From assembly GCA_034008185.1 (NCBI GenBank), contig CM067082.1:8912984-8976983 (forward strand): a stretch of DNA of 64,000 bases, in the 5' to 3' direction. Of this stretch, positions 37,301 through 49,085 are shown piece after piece (within the stretch, counting starts at the first letter, position 1; each line of letters starts with the position of its first letter). A program made the translations under genes and the position numbers. Below the pieces are notes generated by a model. It did not search any database. It was not told where the DNA came from and saw only the letters and a program-made list of their open reading frames with translations. This DNA comes from Gorsachius magnificus. Taxonomy: Eukaryota > Chordata > Aves > Pelecaniformes > Ardeidae.

Positions 37301-39312
37301 AGGATTTGGCAAGCTATTTGAGTTTAGTTTCTCATCTATCACCAAGGATATAGACTTTACTGATTCTTTCCCCCATTCCTGTGCTCAGTTCCGATCTGGC
37401 AGCAGGAGCTGGAGGGCTCACATCCTTGTGCATTAAACAGGATGCAGTGCCTAATTATTATCTTGATTAAATTTTGTGATTAAGTGGTCTGTAATTGTCT
37501 GTAGGCTCAGACTTTCCAAGATATTACTCAGAGCTGTGTTGACTGATCATCTGGTCAGGGTTGAGGTGGCACAGCATTGATTAAAACTTACTTTAAGGGG
37601 AAATGGCACACATCTCTGCGTGTGCTTAAGCTCTGTGGAATTATATATTTCTCTTTGCTGAGCAATATGTAAAAGTCTATCAAGTGCAAGGCTAGATAGG
37701 TAACAAGTGTTGGAGAAGTATCTATAGAGAGATGTATGTGTAAAATATATTAATGACTCCTTGTTTAGTTTCAGAAGAGTGAAAAATACCCCATTCCTGC
37801 TAAGTTTCCAAAGTATGTACAAAAAACTGAGAAAATAAATATATGATAGCAATGTAATTTCTTCCTGATGACTAAAGCTATGGTATTTTTAAAGCTAGGG
37901 AAGAAGCAGGTTTAGGGGTGAGTAAATTAAAATCTCTGTCTTTCCCTGTCCTCTTAGAATAAGCCATCTGTGCTTTTTAAATTTTACTCCTTAATATGCT
38001 ATGGCATATTGATAAGTAGTAATTACAATAAAAAAAAAAAGTTCCTTTTAACAAAGAAAGGGCAGCCTGGAAGTCAATTACTGTTTTCAAGCTTGGTGCA
38101 ACTTGGACTTGAGTATCACCCAGCAATAGCAGTGCGGAGAGGAAATCCACTTGGATAGAAAGTACAGAGCAATGCAACTTGACAGGCTGAGTCCTAAAGG
38201 GCAGCAGTCTTGGATCCAATAGTCCCTCTCATTTTGAATAATTGCTCTGCAACACGGAATCAAACATTTATTGCTGAGTACAGGCGCATTTGCTCTCCCT
38301 GGTGACCCTCTATAAGCAAATGTGCAATACGATTTTATTACCAGGAGTGAATTTCACACAAACTGTTTGCTTTACAGAATTAAATAAACCCGGACAAGCC
38401 CGGACAAAGGACAAGGTCAATACTATTGTTTTGCCTTCTTGCATTTAAATGCTGTCTCCTATGCTGTCTCCTAGGCAGTTTAATAGTGAGCCAGGAGAGA
38501 GAACGCTTCTGTCTAAATGATTCATGGAGAGAAATTCACCTTTGAGGAAAAACTCAGGAGAGCACCAAAATCAAGGGGTTACTACTCTGTAGACAAAGCA
38601 TTCAGACTATTGCTTTCATCTGAGCAGAGCGTCGCGATTGATGGCTAGTGGGAATTAGGTTGACTGGAGAAATCTTAGCCAAAAATTCCGTTTCCAAACT
38701 GGAATGGCCGAGCAGTGGTGAAGGCTTTGATTTTGCTGCCAATGCAGCATTTGAAGAGCGAAACCATATTTGTGGCTGTGGCTGAAAGAGCTTCTGGGAG
38801 GCATTTGAACCCACGCCATGAATTTATGGACTAGAAACATCTTTCAGTGCGCAGGAAAAGGACATCTCAGAGCAGCATTTGCCTGGGGAAGGGCTATGAC
38901 CAGTCTTGCCTTTGACTGGTATCTCTTCAGCGCAATTGAAAATAAAGGCATCTGGTGCCTGGCTTGTTATGATGACAGCACATTGCACTGTTGTGAAGGG
39001 ACATTAGGAGCCACTTAAAGTGCCAACGAGTGCCTTATTTGTTGTGCTAATGTATTCCTGCAGTGTTGACTCTCCCTTGCTAGGACAAAACTAGACTAAG
39101 CAGAGTCAGAAAGGTTAATATGGTTCATCTTTTTCTTTCTATCAGCTTTATGAGCACAAGAGGGCTAAGGCATCCCAAGGCACAGAGCAGGGGCTTTGTT
39201 GTCTTCATAAAAACTTAAGAACTCCACTTGGAGATAGAGATCCAGCATAACACCCTAAACTCTAAAATCTTATAATTGTTCATGTTCAGATACGTGCTGG
39301 TGGTGTTTTCCT

Positions 39313-39325
39313 CCCCCCCCCCCCC
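39313..39325. repeat. Poly(C) run of 13
   Basis: Thirteen consecutive C residues follow GTTTTCCT and precede GCTTTG. Runs of this kind are prone to slippage and to assembly or sequencing error in length. Confidence 0.8.
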
Positions 39326-42219
39326 GCTTTGTACAATGGAAAGGTTAAGTCAGAAGGAAGCACTATAGAATATGTATTGGATGTGACTGATAGCACTGCA
39401 CGGAAGCAAGAGTAAATTCTGAAATGCTGATTTATCGTTCCAAGACGAGCAATTGGGCTTTTTATGAGACCTGAACTAAGGAATATGAACACTGGATGAC
39501 AGGCACAGTGAGACTGGTTGTTCAGACGACACCACCAGTCTAGCCAGTCATTGAGAGCCAGCACAGAACAGCAGAGAGAAGCCATCAAAGCTCAGCAAGA
39601 AGTCCTTAGCTATTGCAGACCTGTTGGTGCATTCAGGGAATGAGTTGTCTTGGGGCTCAAACCTAATCAGGGTATTCTGGGAGGGGTTCACCTTCTGCAT
39701 GGTCCAGGACCAACCCTCCAGCTCCAGGGAGCAGAACCGGCAACGGGGTGCAGGATGATAGCCATCGTGGACCATTTTCTGAGAGTCTAACCCCAGGTTT
39801 TGTCCTGAGGAAAGAAAGGTGGGAGATGTGCAATCTCAGCACTCTGAGTGTGTGATCTGGCAGAGGAGTCCTCCCTACTAAAATTTTCTTTGTAATCATT
39901 TGTGAGGTAAATAAACTGCAAGCATCACACACAACCAAATGAAATGGAAGCTACAGCAAAGCTGGTCAAGGGGACTATAACAAGGAGGCTTTTAAGTCAA
40001 GGGGACTTTTTCGTTTAAAAAATTGGGTAATTGGTGGCCCCGACTTTTCAGATGAAATTTTTGACAAGTGAGTTTGATCTGAAGAAATTACCTTATTCAC
40101 TCAAAAGCTCCTGCATCTTGCCAGCTCAGTAATGTGCTGTTGGGGCAGGTAGAAAGGGCTGCTTTCCAAAAATAAGCAGATATTATGCAATAAGCTTAGT
40201 TATGTTAATAACTAAAAGTTGGATGTACTATTTATTATCTGCTTTCTAATCCAAGTAGGCAGTCATACTGATGATTACTGGTTTTTTTTTTTTCCTCATA
40301 AAGGGAAATGTGTGGGGAAGGGCAGAACTCGGTATTTAGCGTTCTACTTTTGATTCTGCATTGCAGCTTGGTGATTGATGAAAGGTCCTGGCCCATGTTG
40401 CTAGAAGCTTTCTGCTGGCTTTGTGCTTTGAACCAGGTCTGACTAGCCACATTGGGAGTCCTTCACAGGACCCTCACCCGAGGTAGAGTAAGGTCCTTCT
40501 TGCAGGACCTGCTTCTGGAGTTCTCATTGAAGTGAATGGGGTAGGTCTGGACAGAAAGCGCCGATCCCCATTCTGTTACTTTGCATTTTTTTTCTCCTAA
40601 TTTTGTTGAACCTAGGAGCTGTCCTGCGCATAAAGTCCACCACTGTAAATAGGAGCAACCTTAAAATTCATCCTGAACTTTTAAAAAGGGATGTTGGGTA
40701 AAACAGCTGGTGGAAATCATTTGGAAGATTCAGTTGGCTTTACATAAACTTGGAGAGGGCTCAAAATACACTGAGGACTCCAGCAGTGAAAAAAATCTCT
40801 GTTTTTTGTCAGCTAATATACCCTTCCCCTGCACTCTGGGCTATTCACACTGCTTCTCCTTAGGCACTTCATTTTGATGCCTAAATTAGGAGCCCAGTAA
40901 ATGAGAAGGCAAGCGTCCCCACATTCCCAATGGAAGGAGCGAGCCCCTGGTTGCTCAGTGGAGGAATTTAACTTCAAAATTACGAGCGTGAGTTGAAAGT
41001 GTGACATCGAGGCATGCATTCCAGCACCGGGCTGGAGCTGCATGTCCTGGCGTTTGTCCCGTCTGTTTGTGGGGAGCAACCCGAGAGCTTATCCACCTCC
41101 ATTCACCTCCTTCATCATCCCTAGGTGACTTACATTACCCTCTGCAGGAGACCACTGCCTGCATAAGGAACCTGTGGGTAATACCACAATGAGCACCAGA
41201 TTCTCATCTCTGCAACCTCAGTGACCTGAAAGAGGTTGTGCAAATATGAGTAGATGCACATGGCTTCTCTGCCCCACAGAAAGACAGTGTGTGAAATTTG
41301 GGCTTGTATGCCTACCTGGAGATACACAGCTAGAAAACAAACAAATAAAAACCTTCACTTGATAATATGTACCCCTGTCACACTCAAAAATGCTCTTAGA
41401 TAGGGTGGGTGACAATAGCATGATGTCTCCTAGATGCAGGTGGAGGCAGCAGATAACTGCGGTGGCCAGTGCCGGGCAAAGTGATTCCTGCTGCCAGGAC
41501 CCAGCCTGGGACCCTGCGGCTCCTTTGCAGGCATCGCTGCTGGTCGCTGAATCATAGCCAGAGAGCCAGCTGGTAGCGCTCGCTCTGCCTGCAGTTTACT
41601 TTATCCCACAGAGTGTTTCAAATGTCTTTTTTTTTTTCTTTCACGCCTTGCTTTTTAACAGATGGCATTGAAGGACTTTTACCTTTTTTTTTCCCCCCAG
41701 TCTTTTTTAGGCTCTCCCGGCCTCTCGTCATGTCACAGGTGATGCCCCTGACAGCTGACCACTGACTTCTGCACCAGCAAGCTTTTTACTTGTCCAGAAA
41801 CCAATCTGTTACAAGGCTGCCTAATCACCCCCTCCGCCTGCCTCAGGCACAAAGCCCTCACCCCCCCGCCCTGAGCGGCTGCTCCATCTTTTTGCTGGGA
41901 TGGGGCCTGGGAAGACCCTGGGAGCAGCAATCCCTGCCTCCTCACTCCGCTCCCGCGATGCTGCTGCCTCTGCCAAGCAGCACAGCAAAATCTGGGCTAA
42001 ATTACCGAAGCCCAAGCCAGCTGAAGCGGCACAGCGTTACCCTCTTCGGAGACCGGCTGCTCTCACCTGGCCCTCGCAGCTAATCATATTGACAGGAGCC
42101 ATTGTTTATTTTCCTCCGTCCTTGTCTTCCTTGTTTTATGGTAAATTAGAGCAGGCAGGCAAGCCATCCATCAGCCTATAAATGCTGCGGAGTATGTTGG
42201 CTTTGTGCTAAATAATTGG

Positions 42220-42266
42220 GCATTTTATTGCTATTTACACATTCATTTTCCTAGGCAATAAAATGC
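42220..42266. repeat. Perfect 12-bp inverted repeat containing CAATAAA sites
   Basis: GCATTTTATTGC (42220-42231) and GCAATAAAATGC (42255-42266) are exact reverse complements separated by 23 bases. Each arm contains CAATAAAA or its complement, the core bound by posterior HOX and CDX homeodomains. The block lies in a repeat-free stretch that also contains TGACAGG (42090-42096) and CATTGTTTATTTT (42100-42112), matching MEIS-type and SOX/FOX-type cores. A regulatory role is inference. Confidence 0.55.
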
Positions 42267-44069
42267 AAACTGCAGTCCCCAATACTTTTTATATTTCGTA
42301 TCTGTATCGTGGCAGCCACACAGGCTTCAGCAGCAGCATGCAGCCTGCTGCTGTAAATTCAGTCTCTTATTTTAGTAGGTCTAACATTTATTTATAATTA
42401 ATGCCAGGGACCTTACACAGTAATACCAATTATTGATTTTTTTTTTTTTTTAAGAAAAATAAATGACTTTTTTTCTTATTACTGCCATAGCAACACAATC
42501 AAGTTGCAGTGGCTAATCTTGTCCAGCACAGCGGAAGAAAAGGCTCTTAAAAACTGAGTTGATGGTAAAGTTATAGAAAGCAGCATGTGACCCCTTAACT
42601 CTAGGGTTTGTATAGATGGGGATTATGGTATGGGGGGGGGCAAGGGGCAGTAACTCAAATTAGCAGCTCTGTTGGTGCAAGCGAAGGTGGGTGGGAATGG
42701 GAAAGCTCTGCAGCAGGAGCTGTTGTAGCTGCTGCAAAATGAGCACCTTTGGAAGCGGCAAGAGGGCTTCGTGTCCCAGCGCAGCTGGGGATGGAGAGGC
42801 ACAGATTCTCCCATGGGTCCCCAAACTCCCACCATTAATGACTCAGGAGTGACCGCTGTGACTGCAGGTTGTGCACTGCTGGCAGTGCCAATGGGATGCA
42901 GCACTCCCCGTGCTATGAATGTAAAGGAAACCGAGCTTGAGTCATCACAAACACATCCACAAGGATATGAATTGGACCAAGGAAGCCTTAAAATACATTT
43001 TTATACTTTGAATCCCCTCTAACCTTCTTGGTGTTAAGATAACTAGCCATGCATCGGCAAACTAAATTGCCCTTATCGGTAGCCCTTGCATGGCTTGTGC
43101 TTCTTTTTCAGTCTGATTGTGGCCCATTATGCCAGAAAATTTGCGGAGGGCAGCATCAGACCTGGCAAAGAGCGATAGGAACAGCAGCCATCTCTGTCTT
43201 AAACTAATTTTTCCCCCTGCTAGGGATGGCTGCCTAACAAGTGCTTGGAAGACCCAGGCTGAAATACATCCCTGAAAAAGTTGTGGGTTGGAGGTGTGAA
43301 GGGGGCTGCAGAGGGCAAAGTAACATTTCTGTTACTGCTCCAGCTTCCCACTCCTAATGATTTACTTTCAAAATGTTGAGCAGCAGTGGGAAAGGGAAGG
43401 AACAGAGTCAGGACCAGAGTCGGGAGCCAGGGATGGATGTTCCATTTCTGCCTTGAGCTCTGTAAGGATGAGAAGAAGTTGAATGCCCACAAGCTTGCTC
43501 ACCCCTTCCCCATCTGAAAAGCAGAGCTGGCAGCAGCATGTTTGTGCACGCGGTATTTGGAGGGATCGGAGAAAAAAAGGATTATGGTGAAGGGTTGTCA
43601 TGGGGGTTGAATAACCAGCTTGTTGTGTGCCACCACCCAGTCCAAGGGTTTGGCCCCAGGTTAATCCTCCCATAACAAACCATCTTTGGTGGGTTGGGAA
43701 ACAGAGGCGTTAAGCTGTTTTTTGTGACACCTTTCCAACATGCTTCGAAACCGGTAGCAAAGCCCTGTCTCTGCTGGGGTGTGTGATGTCTGTGTGTGAG
43801 TGTGGAAAGAGATGCTGTCAGACCAAAGCTGGATGTTGCTGAAAATGGGGGTAAATTAGGGGTTTCTCAGTTTGAGGAACAACAATCCTGAGGGATTCTG
43901 CTCCGGCTTCTTGGGGGCATTGAGTGGCTAAAATTGTGGAAAGCAGTGAGAGGTGGATGCTCAGCATCTCTGGAAACTCAGCCTCCAAAGCCTCAAGTGG
44001 AGTACCCCAAATGAAAGCAGTGAGTGCTTTGGCTGTTACTCGCTTGTCATCATGCAGCCACAAATCATC

Positions 44070-44574
44070 ATTGCGTCCATCTCTGGAGCCCTCAGCACAA
44101 GAAGGACATGGAACTGTTGGAGCGGGTCCAGAGGAGGGCTACTAAAATGATCCGAGGGCTGGAGCACCTCTCTTATGAGGACAGGCTGAGAGAGTTGGGC
44201 TTGTTCAGCCTGGAGAAGAGAAGGCTGCGGGGAGACCTGATTGCAGCCTTTCAGTACCTAAAGGGGGCCTATAGCAAAGATGGGGAAAATCTTTTTAGTA
44301 GGGCCAGCTGTGATAGGACAAGGGGTAATGGTTTTAAACTGAAGCAGGGTAGGTTTAGACTAGATATAAGGAAGAAATTCTTTACAATGAGGGTGGTGAA
44401 ACACTGGCACAGGTTGCCCAGAGAGGTAGTGGAGGCCTGGAAACATTCAAGGCCAGGTTGGACGGGGCTCTGTGCAACCTGGTCTGGTTAAAGGTGTCCC
44501 TGCTCCCTGCAGGGGGGTTGGACTAGATGACCTCTAGGGGTCCCTTCCAACCCAAAACACTCTATGATTCTATG
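44070..44574 (+). mobile_element. CR1 LINE 3' fragment (ORF2 C-terminus plus 3' UTR)
   Basis: The frame reads [70 protein letters not shown] and [16 protein letters not shown], the classic end of CR1 ORF2, open for about 140 codons. A small deletion near 44430 removes the codons for the expected 'PSLE' and shifts frame. The 3' UTR has GATGACCTCTAGGGGTCCCT and ends TCTATGATTCTATG at 44574. It is the first of three plus-strand CR1 tails within 2.4 kb. Confidence 0.95.
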
Positions 44575-45202
44575 AAATGCCACCTGGATTTTGTCACTTC
44601 AAGTGTGGCCCTGCCAGGGATTTTTTTTGTGTGTGTCTAGGATTATTAGGGTTTTTTCTTTTTTCACTTGTTCAACAGAAGACAGCTCTATTTTCATTTC
44701 TTAATTAGCTTGGTATTTCTACAATCATTTAAAGGTGTCTGGTCAATTTGAAGTAATGTGCAAGGCCTGTCAAGCCAAAGGCTTTACACATCAGGGCTAG
44801 ATAGCCTGGAGTTGGGAGAACATGTACACACCACTTCTGTGTTGCCTGAACTTGGGACAGGTAATCACCCGCAGGACCCTCATCTGCATGTGGGGGAACA
44901 TTGCTGATGGGCATCTGGGCAGCAAAGGGTCTTTATTCCTGCCCAGGAGCACTGCTGGGGCTACAAAAACTTCTTCATTCCCTCTGTCTGCTGTGACGAT
45001 GCTTTGGAGCCTGGTCACCAAACGTACACCTCACCTCCTTGGTTTTTGTAAAGCTGTTTTTGAAAACAAATCCTATTTTTATCCTGCCTGTGTTGAGCAG
45101 GTTGAGCTGTAAATCATGTTTCACCCCATGAATGCTTTGCAGCCCCAGCCCTGCTTTGCAGAAGATGAGTTGGAGAAGGTATTGATAATATTGTAGGGCC
45201 TG
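44575..45202. other. Short unique spacer between CR1 copies
   Basis: No gene was recognised. Frames in this spacer overlap on both strands and look like chance. Confidence 0.5.
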
Positions 45203-45459
45203 TAGGGACAAGGGGTAATGGTTTTAAACTAAAGGAAGAGAGATTCAGACTAGATATAAGGAAGAAACTTTTTACGATGAGGGTGGTAAAGTACTGGAAC
45301 AGATTTTACAGAGGTGGTAGATGCCCCATCCCTGGAAACACTGAAGGCCAGGTTGGACAGGGCTCTGAGCAACCTGATCTGGTTGAAGATGTCCCTGCTC
45401 ACTGCAGGGGGGTTTGGACTCTAGGGGTCCCTTCCAACCCAAAGCATTCTATGATTCTA
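45203..45459 (+). mobile_element. CR1 3' fragment, plus strand
   Basis: The piece starts at AGGGACAAGGGGTAATGGTT, corresponding to the DRTRGNGF part of ORF2, continues through AGACTAGATATAAGGAAGAA and a frame-shifted LPREVV region, and ends CATTCTATGATTCTAA. The 3' UTR lacks part of the GATGACC box (GTTTGGACTCTAGGGGTCC). It is the same CR1 group as the copy 630 bases to the left. Confidence 0.93.
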
Positions 45460-46074
45460 ATACAAGCCCTGGGGAGGAAAAGAGGTGATGGCTCCTTCAT
45501 TTGTTTCAGCCCTTGCTGTAGAAGAGGCATTTGTCATGGTGGGAGGTTGGTTTGGTTCAGGCCACCAGAGATTTGGACAGTGGCTAGATCCTTGCATGCC
45601 CTCCAGCCTCCTTGCACGCAGTGGTGTGACCTATATAAGGGTTAATTCCAGCTGTAAGCCCTGTCAGCCGGGCAGTAAACCTGCTCCCAGACCCTTCCTG
45701 CTTCCAGATAATCCAGGCAAATCCTCTTTCCTTGTACCTTCTCCTATTTCTTCCACTACCTTGGGGTAAAAAGGTGAGGACAAAGGAAGGTTATGGAAGC
45801 ACACCTTAACCATTTTGGTATGTGCAGGAAAGTCATATCAGTCTCCCCCAGGTACAGTGTAGCCCCCATGGTCCCTATAGGCTGCATGCATATGACTGTG
45901 TGCAGTCTGCTCAGCCTACATGGTCCTCCCCACTTGGCCACCTGGCCCACAGCATCCCAGGATTTTTCCTGTTGTTGACAGCATAGCGTCATGTCCTGGA
46001 AGTGAGGGATGGGATCACAGGCTCAAGCTGTTTCCCAGGATGCCTGTGTCTGGAAGCAGGGGAACATTCCTCCT
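45460..46074. other. Short unique spacer between CR1 copies
   Basis: No gene was recognised. Frames at 45485-45769 and 45756-45992 show no known domain. Confidence 0.5.
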
Positions 46075-46459
46075 GGGGTTGGTTAGTCTGGAAAAAAGGA
46101 GACTGAGGGGAGACCTTATCTGTCTCTACAACTACCTGAAAGGAGGTGGTAGCGAGGTGTGTGTTGGTCTCTCCTGCCAAGTAACAAGCAATAAGAGGAC
46201 AAGATGAAATGGCCTCAACTTGCACCAGGGGAGGCTTAGATTGGGCATTAGGAAAAATTTCTTCACCGAAAGGGTTGTCAAGCACTGGAAGGGGCTGCCC
46301 AGGGAAGTGGTTGAGTCCCCATCCCTTGGAGATATTTAAAAGATGGGTAGATGTGGTGCTTAGGGACATGGTTTAGTGGTGGACTTGGCAGTGTTAGGTT
46401 TACAGCTGGACTCAATGATCTTTAAGGTCTTTTCCAACATAAATGATTCTGTGATTCTT
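46075..46459 (+). mobile_element. CR1 3' fragment, plus strand (second group)
   Basis: The piece begins in the [16 protein letters not shown] region, here read as [20 protein letters not shown], followed by [14 protein letters not shown] stop codon is reached at 46205-46207 in that frame. The remainder (TTGGGCATTAGGAAAAATTT, GGGGCTGCCCAGGGAAGTGG) continues in broken form. The 3' UTR has CTCAATGATCTTTAAGGTCT and ends AAATGATTCTGTGATTCT. This 3' end type matches the copies at 1.9 and 21.6 kb, not its two neighbours. Confidence 0.93.
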
Positions 46460-48980
46460 GCCACCCTGCATTGCTGTGCAAGCCGGGACGCAGCTTCAGC
46501 AGCGGGTGGATGCTTGCAGATGCTGCAGGGCGATGCTCTGTGGACTTCTGAAAGAGTTTGGTTATGATTCAGGGCTGAAAGGTTCGCAGCATAGTGCTTC
46601 ATCTGAAGGCTGGGCTTGTTTCAATTTATTTCCTTAAAGGGAAACTCAAATGGGAGTTTGGCTTTTTTTTGCTATTCTCTAAGCCAGGGATGGTCTTGTA
46701 CTGATAACAAGTTGCTTGGAGAAGCTGTTTTCAGGAGGAGTTAGACAAACTTCCATTAAAATGTTACGTGTAACTGGTTGGTGCCGCCTTTGGACAGCAG
46801 GAAACCTCTCAGCAGCTCACCCAGATGAGCCTCCTACGAGTCTATGAATGAATGTCCAAAATGAAAGCCAAACGGTCTCAGTTTCAGGTGACAGCCAGGA
46901 GCTGCACCTTGCTGAGTGGCTGCGAGGGGTAAGCAGTCCTCTCCTCGGCTGCCTTTCTGGCTGATAGCTCCGTGAACAGAAATGACTGTACATATTTGCA
47001 GAACTCAGGCAAGATCTTTTTGCCTCCGTATGCCATGTGCTGTCACTGTGAGCCCCGTTACCGTCTGTCTCCCACGCTTCCCTCACTGATTCTCATACAA
47101 ATCAGCGATGCACCAAATCTGCCGTGCATGTAAATCAGAGCAGGGTCAATGAAATTCAGAGGTAAAAAATACTGGAGGCTGCAAAATGAGAACGATTTCC
47201 ATGAGCTGCAAGTTTGGAAACGTCTCTGCAGCAGTGATGCTGGTCGCTGGAAACTTCATCTTTTAAAGAAAGATCTAGGAGCGACCCAGCAATCTGTTGA
47301 GGCACAGGATCCCCTGGTAACCACAATCTTTTCTTAAGGATGGGAACACCGCAGCAACAACTACCACCACGTACTGGATCAACCTCTTGTAGCTGAGTGT
47401 GCCAATACTTCTGGGGCTGGGGACTCTCATGCCCTTTTAGAGCAACTTAAAAACAACGATGCCTTTCAGCCGATGCTCTGTCTCCTCCATAAGAAGTCAT
47501 AGGTCAGTTCTTCTCTGGGAATGTTTAAGCTCTATTTCTAATGACTTCCCTTTGGATGCAGTCATTATTTTTCAGCATTTGCTTTTTTTTTTTTTTTGAG
47601 CAAGAAAGGCATAATAAAAGAGATTAAAAACTCATTTTATCCTGTTTAAAACCAAGCCAAGCAGAACAGCATATTTTCAAGAGTTTCTTAGTATACCATT
47701 CCCGGCAAATCCGGAGAGGTTTTAATTAAAGGTGAAATGACTTTTATTTTTCCTATGCTTAATAAAGGCAAAACACAAATAAAAATCCTGTAGCTCCCAC
47801 TTGCAAAGCAAACTTTTTGACATAAATTGGTGGCTCATTTAAAAGCAAACCCAAAGCCCCAGGGCTCTGCTGCCTGCCATCATTGGGGACTGTTAGTTTT
47901 TAACACTGTGCCCATTAAAACTTGCCAGGAGCTTTATTGCTAGACCAAGTGGTGACATTTCTGTAAGCCCCATTTTAAAAGTTACCATGAAACTTTTCAT
48001 CAGAGTGAGAACAAGATCCCACATTCATTGCAGCTGTAATATGCACAAAAGCTTGCAAAAGAAAGAAAAAGCTTTCCTGTCCCACCAGAAATGGAGGGAT
48101 ATTTTAGATAGGGAAAGGATATTGCAGTGAATGTGGGGTCCTGTTCTCAGTGTTTGAATGGGAGACGTGGTCTTGAACCCAAAGAGAGGATTTGGCTTTA
48201 GTTGTTGCTCCTCTGTGGGGTTTGGGCTAATGTAGTGCTGATACAGTTATGATCACTTAGGAATAGTGACCCCAAGGCTGAAGCTGGGGTTTTTGACCAG
48301 CACCAAACCAGCCCATGTAGGACTGGTGTTTATCTTTCACTGATGCAGGACAAAAAGTTCTTGGTTTCCTAATGCACCACCAACTGGGCAGATGTTGGAA
48401 TTTATTGTTGGGCAAAAGTTAGCAGCAGGGGCTTCCCTGTCCTGGTTCGATAATCAGAGCCCAAGAACGGAGATCTTCCCTCTTCCACTCTTTGTCATAG
48501 GTAAAAGAGTAAATCCAGGCTGATGTTTCCAGCATCCAGCCTGCTATGGCTTGATTTCTAGGTAGGATGTGGTTGGCAGCACGTCAGAGGGCAAGACCAA
48601 AGCAATATGGAATTGATCACCGCTTGCTTGTGTTAAAATTTCTGCTCTTACAAAATTGATGGGTGATAGTATGATACCATTTTAGAATTGAAAATTTTAA
48701 CACTAAATAAATTAAATCTTCCTCCGCTAATTATTTCTGTATGGATAAGTGATACTTTGGATTTGTCTTTGAACGAGGAAGTCCTTAAATATTCAAGGAT
48801 TACTGGCTACCTTAGCAGTTTCCCTTTTTATGTTTTAGCCACCTATGTAAGACAAGTGGAAGAGATGCCATAGTTTTGTTCGTGTCTGTGTGAGTTTCTC
48901 CAGCATTCAATTATCAGCATCCACATAATTCAGTATTAACATTTTTAATGCACTTCAGGATGCCCAGTCGAGCAGCTGTA

Positions 48981-49085
48981 TGTGCAGCTCTGATGTATGC
49001 AAATCCATTTTGCATGCAGCTTGATATATTTTCATATTCAGGATTATGGGAAGCCTTTTCTGTGCCACTCTGATGTATGCTAATC
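48981..49085 (+). promoter_or_regulatory. Two 25-bp repeats carrying POU octamer-like sites
   Basis: Positions 48981-49005 and 49061-49085 match at 22 of 25 bases, exactly 80 bases apart. The first contains ATGCAAAT (48997-49004), the canonical octamer bound by POU factors; the second contains ATGCTAAT (49077-49084). A third, inverted near-match TTTTGCAT lies at 49008-49015. The DNA between the repeats is not duplicated, so this is not a simple 80-bp tandem duplication. Function is inferred from site clustering only. Confidence 0.4.

Larger units (their letters stand above)
32847..44069. other. Long non-coding stretch, probably intronic, with candidate regulatory blocks
   Basis: No coding exon was recognised in about 11.2 kb, which also lacks CR1 copies, unlike its flanks. 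It holds a trinucleotide microsatellite (34301-34357), a GC-enriched patch ending at a GTGAGT donor (35101), a C13 run (39313-39325), a strong acceptor-like site (41700) and an inverted pair of CAATAAA sites (42220-42266). Low repeat content over this length is consistent with selection against insertions, but is not proof. Confidence 0.45.
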
